From: CAXBGS01 sp963975425
Lineage (GTDB): Bacteria > Planctomycetota > Planctomycetia > Pirellulales > Pirellulaceae
Assembly (NCBI GenBank): GCA_963975425.1
Contig: CAXBGS010000010.1
Location: 248,001 to 312,000 of the forward strand
Direction of reading: 5' to 3'
DNA: 64,000 bases
Shown one piece after another: positions 10,322 through 18,777 of this stretch (position 1 is its first letter; each line of letters starts with the position of its first letter). A model generated the notes under the pieces. That model saw only the letters and a list, made by a program, of their open reading frames with translations. It was not told the origin of the DNA and searched no databases. The translations under genes were made by a program, and so were the position numbers.

Positions 10322-11410
10322 TCAAGCAGCCCTGGCTTCGGCGTTGGGATCTACCTTGCCGTTCTTTTCTGCGACGGTGCGGTAGTCGACGACGTCCCAA
10401 ACCAACCCACAAGCCCGCAACAATTTGATCGCTTGCCAAGTGATATCGAATTCCCACCACTTGTGACCATGCTTGGCCATTCGTGGGTAGGCGTGGTGAT
10501 TGTTATGCCAGCCTTCACCGTACGCCAGAATCGCAACCAACCAATTGTTGCGGCTGTCATCGGTGGTCTTGTAGTTCCGGTAACCCCACATGTGCGAAGC
10601 ACTGTTGACCATCCATGTCGAGTGCAGAACGCCCACGAGTCGGACGAACATTCCCCAAACCAGGAATGAAACAGCCATCGGTGTTCCGCCCATCCAGTAT
10701 CCCAAACCGTACAGAGCAAACCCAACCATGATGTGCAGCGGCAAGAACATGACGTCAAGGAAACGCATGCCACGTTCCTTGTACAAATCGGGAACCCAGC
10801 GTTGCAGATAGGCCTTACGGTCACCGTTGTGTGTGTGATAGGCAAGCCAGAAAATGTGGCTCCAGATCCCGCCGTCGTTCGGCGAGTGCGGGTCGCCTTC
10901 GAGGTCACTGTGAGCATGGTGTTTGCGATGGTCGGCAACCCAATCCAGCGGTGAGCCTTCACCAGCAAGGACGCCAATGGTTGCGAAGAAGTACCGGACC
11001 CACGAATAGGTTTTCATGCCCGTGTGCGTCAGCAAACGGTGATAGCCAAGGCAAATCCCCAGACTGCCGGTGATCCAGTGCAACACGATCGTCAGGACCA
11101 ACGCTTGCCACGTGAACGTGAATGGCGCGGCAAGCACGACCAAGTGTGCCAGCCCAAGCCAACCGACGGCCCACCAGGTGATATTGTCGGCCCGTTTTCG
11201 CTCGCTCGCCGTCGGATGAGCATGTTTACTGATCACGGGGGTGACCGGGGCGTGATCCCGCAAATCTTGCGGATCTGCGGCGTTTAACGGTGCAACACCA
11301 TCACTGGGTCGCTTTGGCTTTGGAGAATCCTTAACGTGATCTGGCGTGCTGCGAGTCCGCTCGGTGTGGGGGACCCGTGTTCGTGTGGGGGCTTCGGTGC
11401 CAGGCGCCAT
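10322..11410 (-). CDS. Membrane fatty-acid (acyl-CoA type) delta-9 desaturase
   Basis: Integral-membrane di-iron desaturase that introduces a double bond into acyl chains. The three histidine boxes of the family are intact: HRLLTH (124-129), HRKHH (161-165) and HNNHH (302-306), with hydrophobic pairs around residues 80-120 and 220-265. Starting at the ATG at 11410 (MAPGTEAP) gives 362 aa, close to the family length; the frame is open further upstream to 11527 but that stretch looks unlike the family. The first 70 residues are polar and Pro-rich, a soluble extension before the membrane core. The DWVADHRKHHAHSD and GEGWHNNHHAYP contexts are typical of the stearoyl-CoA desaturase-like group. Its electron donor is not encoded nearby. 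Expected role: membrane-lipid fluidity. Confidence 0.9.
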   Translation of the reverse strand: MAPGTEAPTRTRVPHTERTRSTPDHVKDSPKPKRPSDGVAPLNAADPQDLRDHAPVTPVISKHAHPTASERKRADNITWWAVGWLGLAHLVVLAAPFTFTWQALVLTIVLHWITGSLGICLGYHRLLTHTGMKTYSWVRYFFATIGVLAGEGSPLDWVADHRKHHAHSDLEGDPHSPNDGGIWSHIFWLAYHTHNGDRKAYLQRWVPDLYKERGMRFLDVMFLPLHIMVGFALYGLGYWMGGTPMAVSFLVWGMFVRLVGVLHSTWMVNSASHMWGYRNYKTTDDSRNNWLVAILAYGEGWHNNHHAYPRMAKHGHKWWEFDITWQAIKLLRACGLVWDVVDYRTVAEKNGKVDPNAEARAA

Positions 11411-11599
11411 AATGACAATTCCATAATCAGGTGGGTTTCGGCGTAGTGAAGCCCGCGTCCGCGGCAGGCTTTCCTTCGCAAGGATTCTATCGAGATTTCC
11501 CCTGGCGTCTGTCACGACCAATAGCAAGCTGTGTAACAGCGTTGTAAAAGTCCGAAAAAACGAGGTCGGACAACCGCGACAAGATGCTCAGACGCCGCG

Positions 11600-11938
11600 T
11601 TATTGCTGCGATTGGATCATTTGAGCCTTTGCCATGGCGTCTTCGGCCTTGGCAATGTACTGCTGATCTTGGGTGCCCGCCCAGGCTCGCTGGTAGGTCA
11701 CGCTCATCGCAGTGAAATTGAACGGATCGGCTGGCTCCAGCTCACAAGCCTTTTCGCCATGCTGGATCGCAAGATCGTGCTGGCCTGTCTTTGTATAGAC
11801 ACGGGCTAATGCGAGGTGCGCCAGCACAAATGAGTCATCTTCGCCGACAATTTCGGTCAGACCGGCGATCGCGTCTTCAAACTTCTCTTCGTCGATCAGT
11901 TTTTCAACGTCGTTGTATTTCGAATGAACGTCGGACAT
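11600..11938 (-). CDS. Small tetratricopeptide-repeat protein
   Basis: A 112-aa protein from the ATG at 11938 made almost wholly of about two and a half TPR helix pairs (for example FVLAHLALARVYTKTGQHDLAI, split here only for description as residues 37-58). It has no signal peptide and ends in a short Gln-rich tail. TPR domains bind other proteins; no partner can be named. It lies 88 bp downstream of pyruvate phosphate dikinase on the same strand and may share its transcript. Confidence 0.8.
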   Translation of the reverse strand: MSDVHSKYNDVEKLIDEEKFEDAIAGLTEIVGEDDSFVLAHLALARVYTKTGQHDLAIQHGEKACELEPADPFNFTAMSVTYQRAWAGTQDQQYIAKAEDAMAKAQMIQSQQ

Positions 11939-12026
11939 GGGTTTGTTTTAGCGAAGGTGATTGGCAAGATTGCCGCGGGCCGAACATCATTTCGGCCCAC
12001 GGCATGAGAGAGACTGACAGCGCGAA

Positions 12027-14681
12027 TTACTTGTTTCGCAAAGCCGCTTGAGCTGCGGCCAACCGAGCGATTGGCACTCGGAACGGGCTGCAACTGACAT
12101 AGTCGAGTCCGACACGATGACAGAAGTCGATCGAGGCGGGATCGCCGCCATGCTCGCCGCAGATACCCACCTTTAACTTAGGCTTCGTACTGCGACCTTT
12201 CTGAACACCCATTTCGACCAGCTGGCCGACGCCGGTTTGGTCCAGCGACTGGAATGGGTCGACATGCAAGATGTCTTCGGACAAGTAATCAGGCAGGAAC
12301 GTATTGATATCGTCACGGCTGTAACCGAACGTCATCTGCGTCAAGTCATTCGTTCCAAAGCTAAAGAAGTCGGCATGCTCTGCGACATCATCGGCAGTCA
12401 ACGCGGCTCGAGGAATCTCGATCATCGTGCCGATCAAGATGTCCAGCTTGCCGGCAAACTTTTTCGCCGTCACGGTCTCTTCGATTGTTTCCTCGACCTT
12501 GGCACGCAGCGTCGAAAGCTCGGCCTCGGTACCCACCAACGGAATCATGATCTCGGGCTTTGCCTTGATCTTTTTCTTCGAGCAATTGATTGCCGCTTCG
12601 ACAATCGCACGCACCTGCATCTCAAGAATTTCTGGGTACGTGACGCTCAACCGGCAACCACGGTGGCCGAGCATCGGATTTGATTCATGCAAAGCTTCGG
12701 CCCGCTTGACCACTTCCGATGGCTTGATATCAAGCTCTTTGGCGACCGTTTTCTGCGCTGCTGCGTCGTGCGGCAAGAACTCGTGCAGTGGCGGGTCCAA
12801 CAAGCGAACCGTCACGGGCAACCCGTCCATCGCCTTGAAGATGCCTTCGAAATCTTTTCGTTGATAGGGAAGCAACTTTTTCAGTGCCGCGCGTCGGTCC
12901 TTTTCGTTTTCCGACAGGATCATTGCACGCATGTGAATGATTCGCTCGGGCTCAAAGAACATGTGCTCGGTTCGACAGAGGCCGATCCCTTGAGCGCCAA
13001 AGTCGCGGGCTCGCTTGCTGTCGGCGGGCGAATCGGCGTTCGTGCGAACATCAAGCTTGCGATACTCGTCGGCCCACTTCATCAGCTTCGAAAAATCGCC
13101 CGACATCTTAGGTTCTTGCGTTTCGACTTCACCCGACATGACTTCGCCGGTCGTACCATCAAGACTGATCGTGTCTTTGACGCCAAAGGTTCGTCCGCCG
13201 ACTTTGATCTTCTTGCCCTTCTCGTCGATTTGGATTTCGCCGGCCCCGGCGACACAGCATTTCCCCCAACCACGAGCGACCACCGCGGCGTGACTGGTCA
13301 TCCCGCCGGTGCTGGTCAGGATACCTGCAGCGGCGTTCATGCCGTCAACGTCTTCCGGACTGGTTTCTTGACGAACCAGAATGACTTTTTCACCGGCTTC
13401 AGCACGCTCACGAGCTTCCGGTGCACTGAAGGCGAGCTTGCCGACCGACGCTCCCGGCGAGGCGGGCAAGCCACGTGTCAACACATCAGCGGCGTTACGA
13501 GCGGTGGGCTTAAAGCTTGGCAACAACAACTGCGTCAAGTCGTTGGCCGGGACTCGCATGACCGCTTCTTTTTGATCGATCAGCTTTTCTTTGACCATGT
13601 CGCAAGCGATCTTTACCGCGGCGACACCGGTTCGCTTACCGGTTCGCGTTTGCAACATGTACAGCGTGCCGCGCTCGATCGTGAACTCGATGTCCTGCAT
13701 CTCGGCGTAGTGATCTTCCAAAGTCTTCTTGATCGCCAACAGCTCTTTGTGAACCGCGCGATTCCACTTCGGCATTTCCGCGACCGGCTGTGGGGTTCGA
13801 ATGCCGGCCACGACGTCTTCACCCTGGGCATTGATCAGAAATTCGCCAAAGAACTTGTTCTCGCCGGTGTTCGGGTTACGAGTGAACGCAACACCGGTCC
13901 CCGAGTCATCACCCATGTTGCCGTAGACCATCGATTGGACGTTGACGGCGGTGCCGAGCAACCCGCGAATGCCTTCGATTTCGCGGTAGCGAACCGCACG
14001 AGAGGTGTTCCAGGAACCGAACACGGCCTTGATCGAAAGCTCGAGCTGTTTCAGCGGATTTTGCGGGAACTCCTCACCCGTCTGTTTCTTATAAACCGCT
14101 TTGTACTCGTCACAAAGTTTACGAAGGCCTTCCGCAGGGACCTCGGTGTCCTCTGTCACCTTGTACTTCTTTTTGATTTTGTCAAAAGCTTGCTCGAACA
14201 TGTGGTGGTCCATGCCCATCACGACGTCACCGAACATATTGATCAGACGACGATACGCGTCATACGCGAAACGTTCGTTCTTGGTGGCCTTAGCCAGCCC
14301 TTCGGTCGCCTTGTCGTTGAGACCCAAGTTCAAAATCGTGTTCATCATGCCGGGCATACTGACAGCCGCACCGGAGCGAACACTGACCAGCAGCGGGTTG
14401 CTGTCGTCGCCGAATTTCTTGCCGAGTTCCTTTTCCATGATGGCGACGGCCTTGTTGACTTCGTCCATCAAACCCTTAGGAAGCTTCTCGCCAGACTTGT
14501 AGTAGGCGTCACAAACTTCGGTCGTGATGGTGAATCCCGGAGGCACAGGCAAACCGATCTTGGTCATTTCGGCCAGGTTCAATCCCTTTCCGCCGAGCAG
14601 TGACTTGCTCTTTCCTTTGCCTTCGGTTTTTGTCTTGCCGAAGTAGTACACCATTTTTGCGGGAGCAGCGTTCTTAGCCAT
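12027..14681 (-). CDS. ppdK: Pyruvate, phosphate dikinase
   Basis: Interconverts pyruvate, ATP and phosphate with phosphoenolpyruvate, AMP and pyrophosphate. The 884-aa length is typical. Domains in order: ATP-grasp nucleotide-binding domain (LLGGKGLNLAEM near residue 28, SVRSGAAVSMPGMMNT near 100), the swivelling phosphohistidine domain (GGMTSHAAVVARGWGKCC, His near 462) and the PEP/pyruvate-binding TIM barrel, with LCRTEHMFF and the C-terminal CGEHGGDP motif carrying the catalytic Cys. The start at 14681 (ATG, MAKNAAPAK) directly precedes the conserved core. No regulatory protein (PPDK-RP) is seen in the window. It could serve gluconeogenesis or pyrophosphate-linked glycolysis. Confidence 0.97.
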   Translation of the reverse strand: MAKNAAPAKMVYYFGKTKTEGKGKSKSLLGGKGLNLAEMTKIGLPVPPGFTITTEVCDAYYKSGEKLPKGLMDEVNKAVAIMEKELGKKFGDDSNPLLVSVRSGAAVSMPGMMNTILNLGLNDKATEGLAKATKNERFAYDAYRRLINMFGDVVMGMDHHMFEQAFDKIKKKYKVTEDTEVPAEGLRKLCDEYKAVYKKQTGEEFPQNPLKQLELSIKAVFGSWNTSRAVRYREIEGIRGLLGTAVNVQSMVYGNMGDDSGTGVAFTRNPNTGENKFFGEFLINAQGEDVVAGIRTPQPVAEMPKWNRAVHKELLAIKKTLEDHYAEMQDIEFTIERGTLYMLQTRTGKRTGVAAVKIACDMVKEKLIDQKEAVMRVPANDLTQLLLPSFKPTARNAADVLTRGLPASPGASVGKLAFSAPEARERAEAGEKVILVRQETSPEDVDGMNAAAGILTSTGGMTSHAAVVARGWGKCCVAGAGEIQIDEKGKKIKVGGRTFGVKDTISLDGTTGEVMSGEVETQEPKMSGDFSKLMKWADEYRKLDVRTNADSPADSKRARDFGAQGIGLCRTEHMFFEPERIIHMRAMILSENEKDRRAALKKLLPYQRKDFEGIFKAMDGLPVTVRLLDPPLHEFLPHDAAAQKTVAKELDIKPSEVVKRAEALHESNPMLGHRGCRLSVTYPEILEMQVRAIVEAAINCSKKKIKAKPEIMIPLVGTEAELSTLRAKVEETIEETVTAKKFAGKLDILIGTMIEIPRAALTADDVAEHADFFSFGTNDLTQMTFGYSRDDINTFLPDYLSEDILHVDPFQSLDQTGVGQLVEMGVQKGRSTKPKLKVGICGEHGGDPASIDFCHRVGLDYVSCSPFRVPIARLAAAQAALRNK

Positions 14682-15251
14682 AGTTGTTCTCTAGAGAAAC
14701 CGTCTTGAGTATTCGGGAGGAGTGTGAATAAACGTATGCGATAGGTCTGTCTTACAGTCTGCGCATCGAGCACAGCTCTGCACGTCATGCGCAGTTCGGT
14801 TGCGATTTTGCTTGACCCGAAGGTCAAATCCTTAGCCGCAGAAGTCTTTGTCGTTGTACGCTCGGCGAACAGGCCTTGGTTTTGCCCGCTCCGCGAACAC
14901 GACGATCCACGCTTATTTCCGCAGCGCGAAAAGCGACCAAGTTCACCAGTCGCAACAGAAACGTGCTCTCGATATCCGAAAACGCGTCTTTTACGGGCAA
15001 GAATGTATTTGTGATCGACGGTCAGGTCAATCGGGACCGGCCCACAAAGGCGATTGCAATCGACCTGCGGGCCGCCATGGCCCGATCGGTCTCCTGCGTA
15101 CAGGAATCCACGCCCCTGGATCACCGGTCACGGCAGGACGCCATCACCGTGATCCAATTCGGCATACATTCGCCGCGATGCCAAGCCGCCAAAACCAAGC
15201 CGAACGGCGAAATCTGCCGTCGATCGGCCACCGCAACACCGAGAATATCAA
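14682..15251. other. Spacer between ppdK and tRNA-Leu
   Basis: About 570 bp without a supportable gene. Open frames occur on both strands but show no domain, no signal peptide and no codon preference like the neighbours. The ppdK promoter and leader should lie here (minus strand); no clear boxes were recognised. Confidence 0.4.
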
Positions 15252-15333
15252 TAGGGCTGACAGGAATCGAACCTGCACTCCCGAGGGAACTAGATCCTAA
15301 ATCTAGCGCGTCTGCCAGTTCCGCCACAGCCCC
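15252..15333 (-). tRNA. tRNA-Leu (anticodon UAG)
   Basis: Reads 5' to 3' on the minus strand with a GGGGCTG/CAGCCCT acceptor stem (one G-U pair), the D-arm GCGGAACTGGCAGAC, an anticodon stem CTAGA/TCTAG closing the loop TTTAGGA (anticodon TAG), a class-II long variable arm built on TCCCTCGGGA, and the T-arm CAGGTTCGAATCCTG. The discriminator base is A, as in tRNA-Leu, and CCA is not encoded. It reads CUA and probably other CUN codons. Confidence 0.95.
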
Positions 15334-15434
15334 GAGTGATTCAGCGATCGCTCGCCGAGAACTCGTCTATTGCTCTATTCGCCTATCGTGTTAATCGTGA
15401 AGTGGAAAGCACTGCAAGTGCAAAACCTGCGCTG

Positions 15435-15478
15435 AAAACGCTGCACTGAAGCCCCTGCACTAAAAACGCTGCACTGAA
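15435..15478. repeat. Short direct repeat in the spacer after rplI
   Basis: AAAACGCTGCACTGAA occurs twice (15435-15450 and 15463-15478) with partial copies around it, between rplI and tRNA-Leu. It is one of several short repeats in gene 3' spacers of this window. No coding meaning. Confidence 0.6.
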
Positions 15479-15551
15479 AGCGGTTCACAGGGAAACACTG
15501 CAGCCAGAACGGATGTCCTGACCGCAGGATTAACGGAAACCCGATCGGTCG

Positions 15552-16100
15552 CTAAGCGCCCGGCTCTGCGTCTTCGGCCACGGCAGTCGGCACGACCCAG
15601 ACCTTCAGGCTTGCGTCCACTTCGCTGTGCAGGTGCACCTTTACGGTGTACAAGCCCAGCTCTTTCAGAGGACCTTCCAAGCGAATCTGGTCTTGCGCCA
15701 GCGAGAAACCGGCCTGCTTGAGCGCGTCGACGATTTCGTGCGGACCAACGCTGCCGTACAAGTGACCTTCGTCGTTCGCATTGGCTTCGATCGTAATCGA
15801 CTGTGCCGCCAATTCGTCCGCCAATTCGCGATAGCTCTTTAGCTTTTCCAGCTCCATTGCACGCAGCTTTTCGCGGTGCTTTTCGACCATACGCCGGTGA
15901 TGTTCCGACGCGACGGTCGCCAAACCTTGAGGCAGCAAGTAATTCATCGCGTAGCCATTCTTGACTTCGACGATATCACCCTGCTTACCGAGGTGTTCGA
16001 CGTTGTGGATCAACAGCAACTGAACGCCGCCATTTTCGCCGCGAGGCAATCGTTTGTAGGGACGTTTAAACTTGCGTCCAGTTGTGACTTTGCTTGGCAT
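15552..16100 (-). CDS. rplI: 50S ribosomal protein bL9 with N-terminal extension
   Basis: bL9 binds 23S rRNA at the base of the L1 stalk. The canonical start region is recognisable as VQLLLIHNVEHLGKQGDIVEV, which begins only at about residue 26; the preceding residues (MPSKVTTGRKFKRPYKRLPRG...) form a basic extension absent from most bL9 proteins. The long connecting helix (about 70-110) and C-terminal domain (about 110-175) are complete, giving 182 aa against the usual 148-150. Last gene of the rplY-pth-rpsF-ssb-rplI series; rpsR, which normally sits just before rplI, is missing here. Confidence 0.95.
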   Translation of the reverse strand: MPSKVTTGRKFKRPYKRLPRGENGGVQLLLIHNVEHLGKQGDIVEVKNGYAMNYLLPQGLATVASEHHRRMVEKHREKLRAMELEKLKSYRELADELAAQSITIEANANDEGHLYGSVGPHEIVDALKQAGFSLAQDQIRLEGPLKELGLYTVKVHLHSEVDASLKVWVVPTAVAEDAEPGA

Positions 16101-16147
16101 GGTGAGATTTGAAATATGAGATTTGAAATCTGTAATGTAAATAATGA

Positions 16148-16660
16148 TTAAAAGGGAATGTCGGGGTCGTCGTATCCGGGACCTTCACCGGTCGGCTGAG
16201 CTTCACGGTTTCCCGGTGGTGGCGAGCCGGCCGCTTGGGTTGCCGATTCCGGCGACGAGGAAGCGGGTGTCGCGACGTTTTGCGGCCGGAAATCCTGACC
16301 TTCACCCCGAGCTCGGCTTCCGCCACCGCCCTGCCCGCCGCTTAACATCTGCATCCGTTCGCCGACGACTCGCAGCTTACTTTTCTTTTGACCGTCGGTT
16401 TCCCATGTATCTAGTTTCAATCGCCCCTCGACAAGAATCGGCGATCCTTTCCCCAAGTATTCGCTGGCGACTTCTGCGGTTCGGCCCCACAGGGTCACAT
16501 CCACGAATGTTGTTTCGTCCACCCATTCGCCGTTGGCCGACTTGCGTCGATCATTGACAGCCAGCCCGATATCGGTGACTGCCGTTCCACCGGTGGTGTA
16601 CCGCAATTCGATATCGCGCGTCAGGTTTCCTACTAATATGACGCGGTTGTAACTGGCCAT
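16148..16660 (-). CDS. ssb: Single-stranded DNA-binding protein
   Basis: OB-fold SSB (about residues 1-110; NRVILVGNLTRDIELRYT, VDVTLWGRTAEVASEYLGKG) followed by a Gly/Ser/Pro-rich linker and the acidic C-terminal tip DDPDIPF, which recruits replication and repair proteins. At 170 aa it has the usual length. Placed between rpsF and rplI, the standard bacterial order apart from the lost rpsR. The ATG at 16660 is the clear start. Confidence 0.97.
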   Translation of the reverse strand: MASYNRVILVGNLTRDIELRYTTGGTAVTDIGLAVNDRRKSANGEWVDETTFVDVTLWGRTAEVASEYLGKGSPILVEGRLKLDTWETDGQKKSKLRVVGERMQMLSGGQGGGGSRARGEGQDFRPQNVATPASSSPESATQAAGSPPPGNREAQPTGEGPGYDDPDIPF

Positions 16661-16805
16661 GGATCCAAACCCTTGCGTCCTCGTTCTGTCTTAGTGCTGG
16701 CTGCCGCAAGGGGCGCCCGTGCTTGATTCGCCTGTCGGTCTGCGACGGACGCCGAGGGCAACTCAACCGATTCGATCATCGATCGCCCCCCTGCCAATCC
16801 CGAGA

Positions 16806-17210
16806 CTAAGCGCCTGCGGTCGCTTCGACCTTCGCTTCTTCTTCGACCGGTGCTTCTGGCTCTTCGTCTGGCTTGACGGCTTCACCACGCGCGTTGGCCA
16901 AAATCGGCTCAACCAATCGTGGTTCCAGCTTCAGCGTCAACTCTCGGATCACTGGTTCGGCCAGCGTAAAAGCACGCGCGATGGTTGGCAAATTCTCGCC
17001 TTCCATTTCGAAGTACGTCAGCCAATACGTGCCTTTTTGATGCTTATCGATCGGATAAGCCAACTTTTGCTCCATCCACACGCGGCTGACGAGCACTTTG
17101 CCGCCTGCTTCCGTGATGATGTCGTCGATCTGCTTGGCGACGCCGCCTGGATCGCGTGCGTAATGGTTGCTGTCCAAGATGAACAGAGTTTCGTAGGTAC
17201 TAATGGCCAC
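16806..17210 (-). CDS. rpsF: 30S ribosomal protein bS6
   Basis: bS6 of the 30S platform; it starts MAISTYETLFILDSN and has the ferredoxin-like fold motifs (LAYPIDKHQKGTYWLTYFEM). The 134-aa length includes an acidic Glu/Ala-rich tail (about residues 108-134), as in other bS6 proteins. The start codon is GTG at 17210, only 2 nt after the pth stop codon, so translation is probably coupled. Its partner bS18 is not encoded in this operon. Confidence 0.96.
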   Translation of the reverse strand: MAISTYETLFILDSNHYARDPGGVAKQIDDIITEAGGKVLVSRVWMEQKLAYPIDKHQKGTYWLTYFEMEGENLPTIARAFTLAEPVIRELTLKLEPRLVEPILANARGEAVKPDEEPEAPVEEEAKVEATAGA

Positions 17211-17212
17211 GG

Positions 17213-17851
17213 TTACTTCTTCTTCGGTTTCGGTTGCTTTGAGATTTTTGGGTCTGGATTATACAAATTTGCGACAAAAGCGGTATCGTGAATTGCCCAG
17301 TCCAGTGCGGCCTGCGCTGCCCACGAGGTTGATTCCTCAATTGTGTCTTTTTCAGAGCTGGAAAATTTCCCCAGCACATAGTCGGTGACCTCCCAACCCT
17401 CGGGCGGTCGGTCAATCCCGATCCGAAGCCTAGCAAAAGACTGCGAACCGAGGTGTCGAATAATGTCAGCCAGGCCTTTCTGGCCGCCTGCGGAACCGGA
17501 AGGCCGAATCCTCAGTCGACCGGTTGGCAAATTCAAATCGTCACAGATGACTAACACGTCGTCCAATGACAGCTTGTAAAAATCAACTGCTTTGCGGACG
17601 CTCTGTCCACTCGCATTCATGTAGGTTGTCGGGCACAACACCGCCAGTTTTTGGCTTGGCAGATCGGCCGACGCTCCGCCGGTTCGACCACCACCGCGAA
17701 TCGTCGCTTCGGCAATTTCGCCGTCAAAACGATCACGCGGTGAATCCGCGAACACTTTGGCCGCCAACTTGGCGGCCGTCATAAAGCCGACATTGTGTCG
17801 AGTCTGCTCGTATTTGCGACCTGGATTGCCAAGGCCAACGATCAGCTTCAA
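17213..17851 (-). CDS. pth: Peptidyl-tRNA hydrolase
   Basis: Releases tRNA from peptidyl-tRNA that drops off ribosomes. The conserved N-terminus KLIVGLGNPGRKYEQTRHNVGF holds Asn10 and catalytic His20; ICDDLNLPTGRLRIRPSGSAGGQKGL carries the catalytic Asp and substrate-binding loop. The start codon is TTG at 17851 and overlaps the rplY stop as TTGA, a coupled arrangement. The 212-aa length is normal, with a lysine-rich C-terminal tail. The rplY-pth pairing is common in bacteria. Confidence 0.96.
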   Translation of the reverse strand: MKLIVGLGNPGRKYEQTRHNVGFMTAAKLAAKVFADSPRDRFDGEIAEATIRGGGRTGGASADLPSQKLAVLCPTTYMNASGQSVRKAVDFYKLSLDDVLVICDDLNLPTGRLRIRPSGSAGGQKGLADIIRHLGSQSFARLRIGIDRPPEGWEVTDYVLGKFSSSEKDTIEESTSWAAQAALDWAIHDTAFVANLYNPDPKISKQPKPKKK

Positions 17852-18477
17852 CCCTCAGCTTCCTTTTCACCGCCACCTTTGGCGATCACTTCGGGCTCCG
17901 CACCTACGCCGTCAGCCGCCTCATCCGCATCACCACTCTTCTTGGGTGCTTCGATGTGCGTGACGACCGTTTCGGCCGGAGTTACCAATTCGACGCCGTC
18001 AGGCAATTCCAAGTCGCCAGCGGTCAAGTGCTCGCCAACGTGCAATTCGGAAATGTTCAGTCGAACCGATTCCGGAATCGAGCCGGCGGGACAACTGATT
18101 TCGACTTCGTGCAGGTTTTCCAACAGAATTCCGCCTTCGCGGAGACCGATCGGATCGCCGTGCCCTTGAATCGGGACGGTTACGTGTACGCTTTCGCTCA
18201 AGTTCACTCGAATCAGGTCCAAGTGCAGCACTTCGATCCCCAACGGATCCCACTGCATGTCACTGACCAGAGCGGTGTCTTTCACCGCCCCCTTTAGCTC
18301 GACCATCTTGCCGTGGTGGCGAACGAGCGCCTTCACGTCTTTTTGGGGTACCGCGAGATTCTGATTATCTTGTCCGTGTCCGTACAGAATGGCGGGAACG
18401 AGCCCGTCACGACGCAAGCGCCGAGATGCCGCTGAGCCGGTCCGCTCGCGCTTCTCAACTTCTAATACGTCAGCCAT
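17848..18477 (-). CDS. rplY: 50S ribosomal protein bL25, CTC (general stress) form
   Basis: 5S rRNA-binding protein of the long TL5/CTC type: an N-terminal bL25 domain (MADVLEVEKRERTGSAASRR, LVPAILYGHG) and a C-terminal beta domain (residues about 95-185) ending in a Gly/Glu-rich tail. The start at the ATG at 18477 gives 209 aa; the in-frame region back to 18525 is not conserved and includes a strong hairpin. First gene of the operon running to rplI. Confidence 0.94.
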   Translation of the reverse strand: MADVLEVEKRERTGSAASRRLRRDGLVPAILYGHGQDNQNLAVPQKDVKALVRHHGKMVELKGAVKDTALVSDMQWDPLGIEVLHLDLIRVNLSESVHVTVPIQGHGDPIGLREGGILLENLHEVEISCPAGSIPESVRLNISELHVGEHLTAGDLELPDGVELVTPAETVVTHIEAPKKSGDADEAADGVGAEPEVIAKGGGEKEAEG

Positions 18478-18522
18478 GGCTGGATAAACCTTCCAGTCAG
18501 ATGTGGTGTTCATGTAAAATGA

Positions 18523-18550
18523 CACCGGAAATTCTCTGAAATTTCCGGTG
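18523..18550. promoter_or_regulatory. Strong hairpin upstream of rplY
   Basis: A perfect 11-bp stem (CACCGGAAATT / AATTTCCGGTG) with a 6-nt loop lies 46 bp upstream of the rplY start codon in the spacer shared with the divergent cytochrome gene. It may be a leader structure of the ribosomal-protein operon (attenuation or feedback), or an operator. No T-tract that would mark a simple terminator follows on either strand. Confidence 0.5.
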
Positions 18551-18777
18551 CCATGCCGTTAGAGAAGCGGGTTAGTATGGCGGATCAATCAATGCACGCA
18601 AGCCCAAAGAGGCTTTCGGACGCTCGCAGTACCGCTGGGCTGATCGGAATCGAACGATTGATTCGTGACAATCTTTCCACACGGTAATATCAAATCCGTG
18701 CGGTATACTTCATCACGCGAGTATCGCTGCCGTAATTTCCCCGCCAAAAACGGGATTTTACCCACTTCAAAGATGCA

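Noticed and set aside
12687..14603. A 638-codon plus-strand open frame
   Set aside because: It lies antisense to pyruvate phosphate dikinase, a firmly identified gene; long antisense frames are expected in GC-rich coding DNA.
14876..15394. A 172-codon plus-strand frame before rplI
   Set aside because: It overlaps the tRNA-Leu gene on the other strand and has no recognisable domain.
18625..18660. Sequence resembling a tRNA T-arm (ATCGGAATCGAACGATT)
   Set aside because: No acceptor or anticodon stem can be formed around it.
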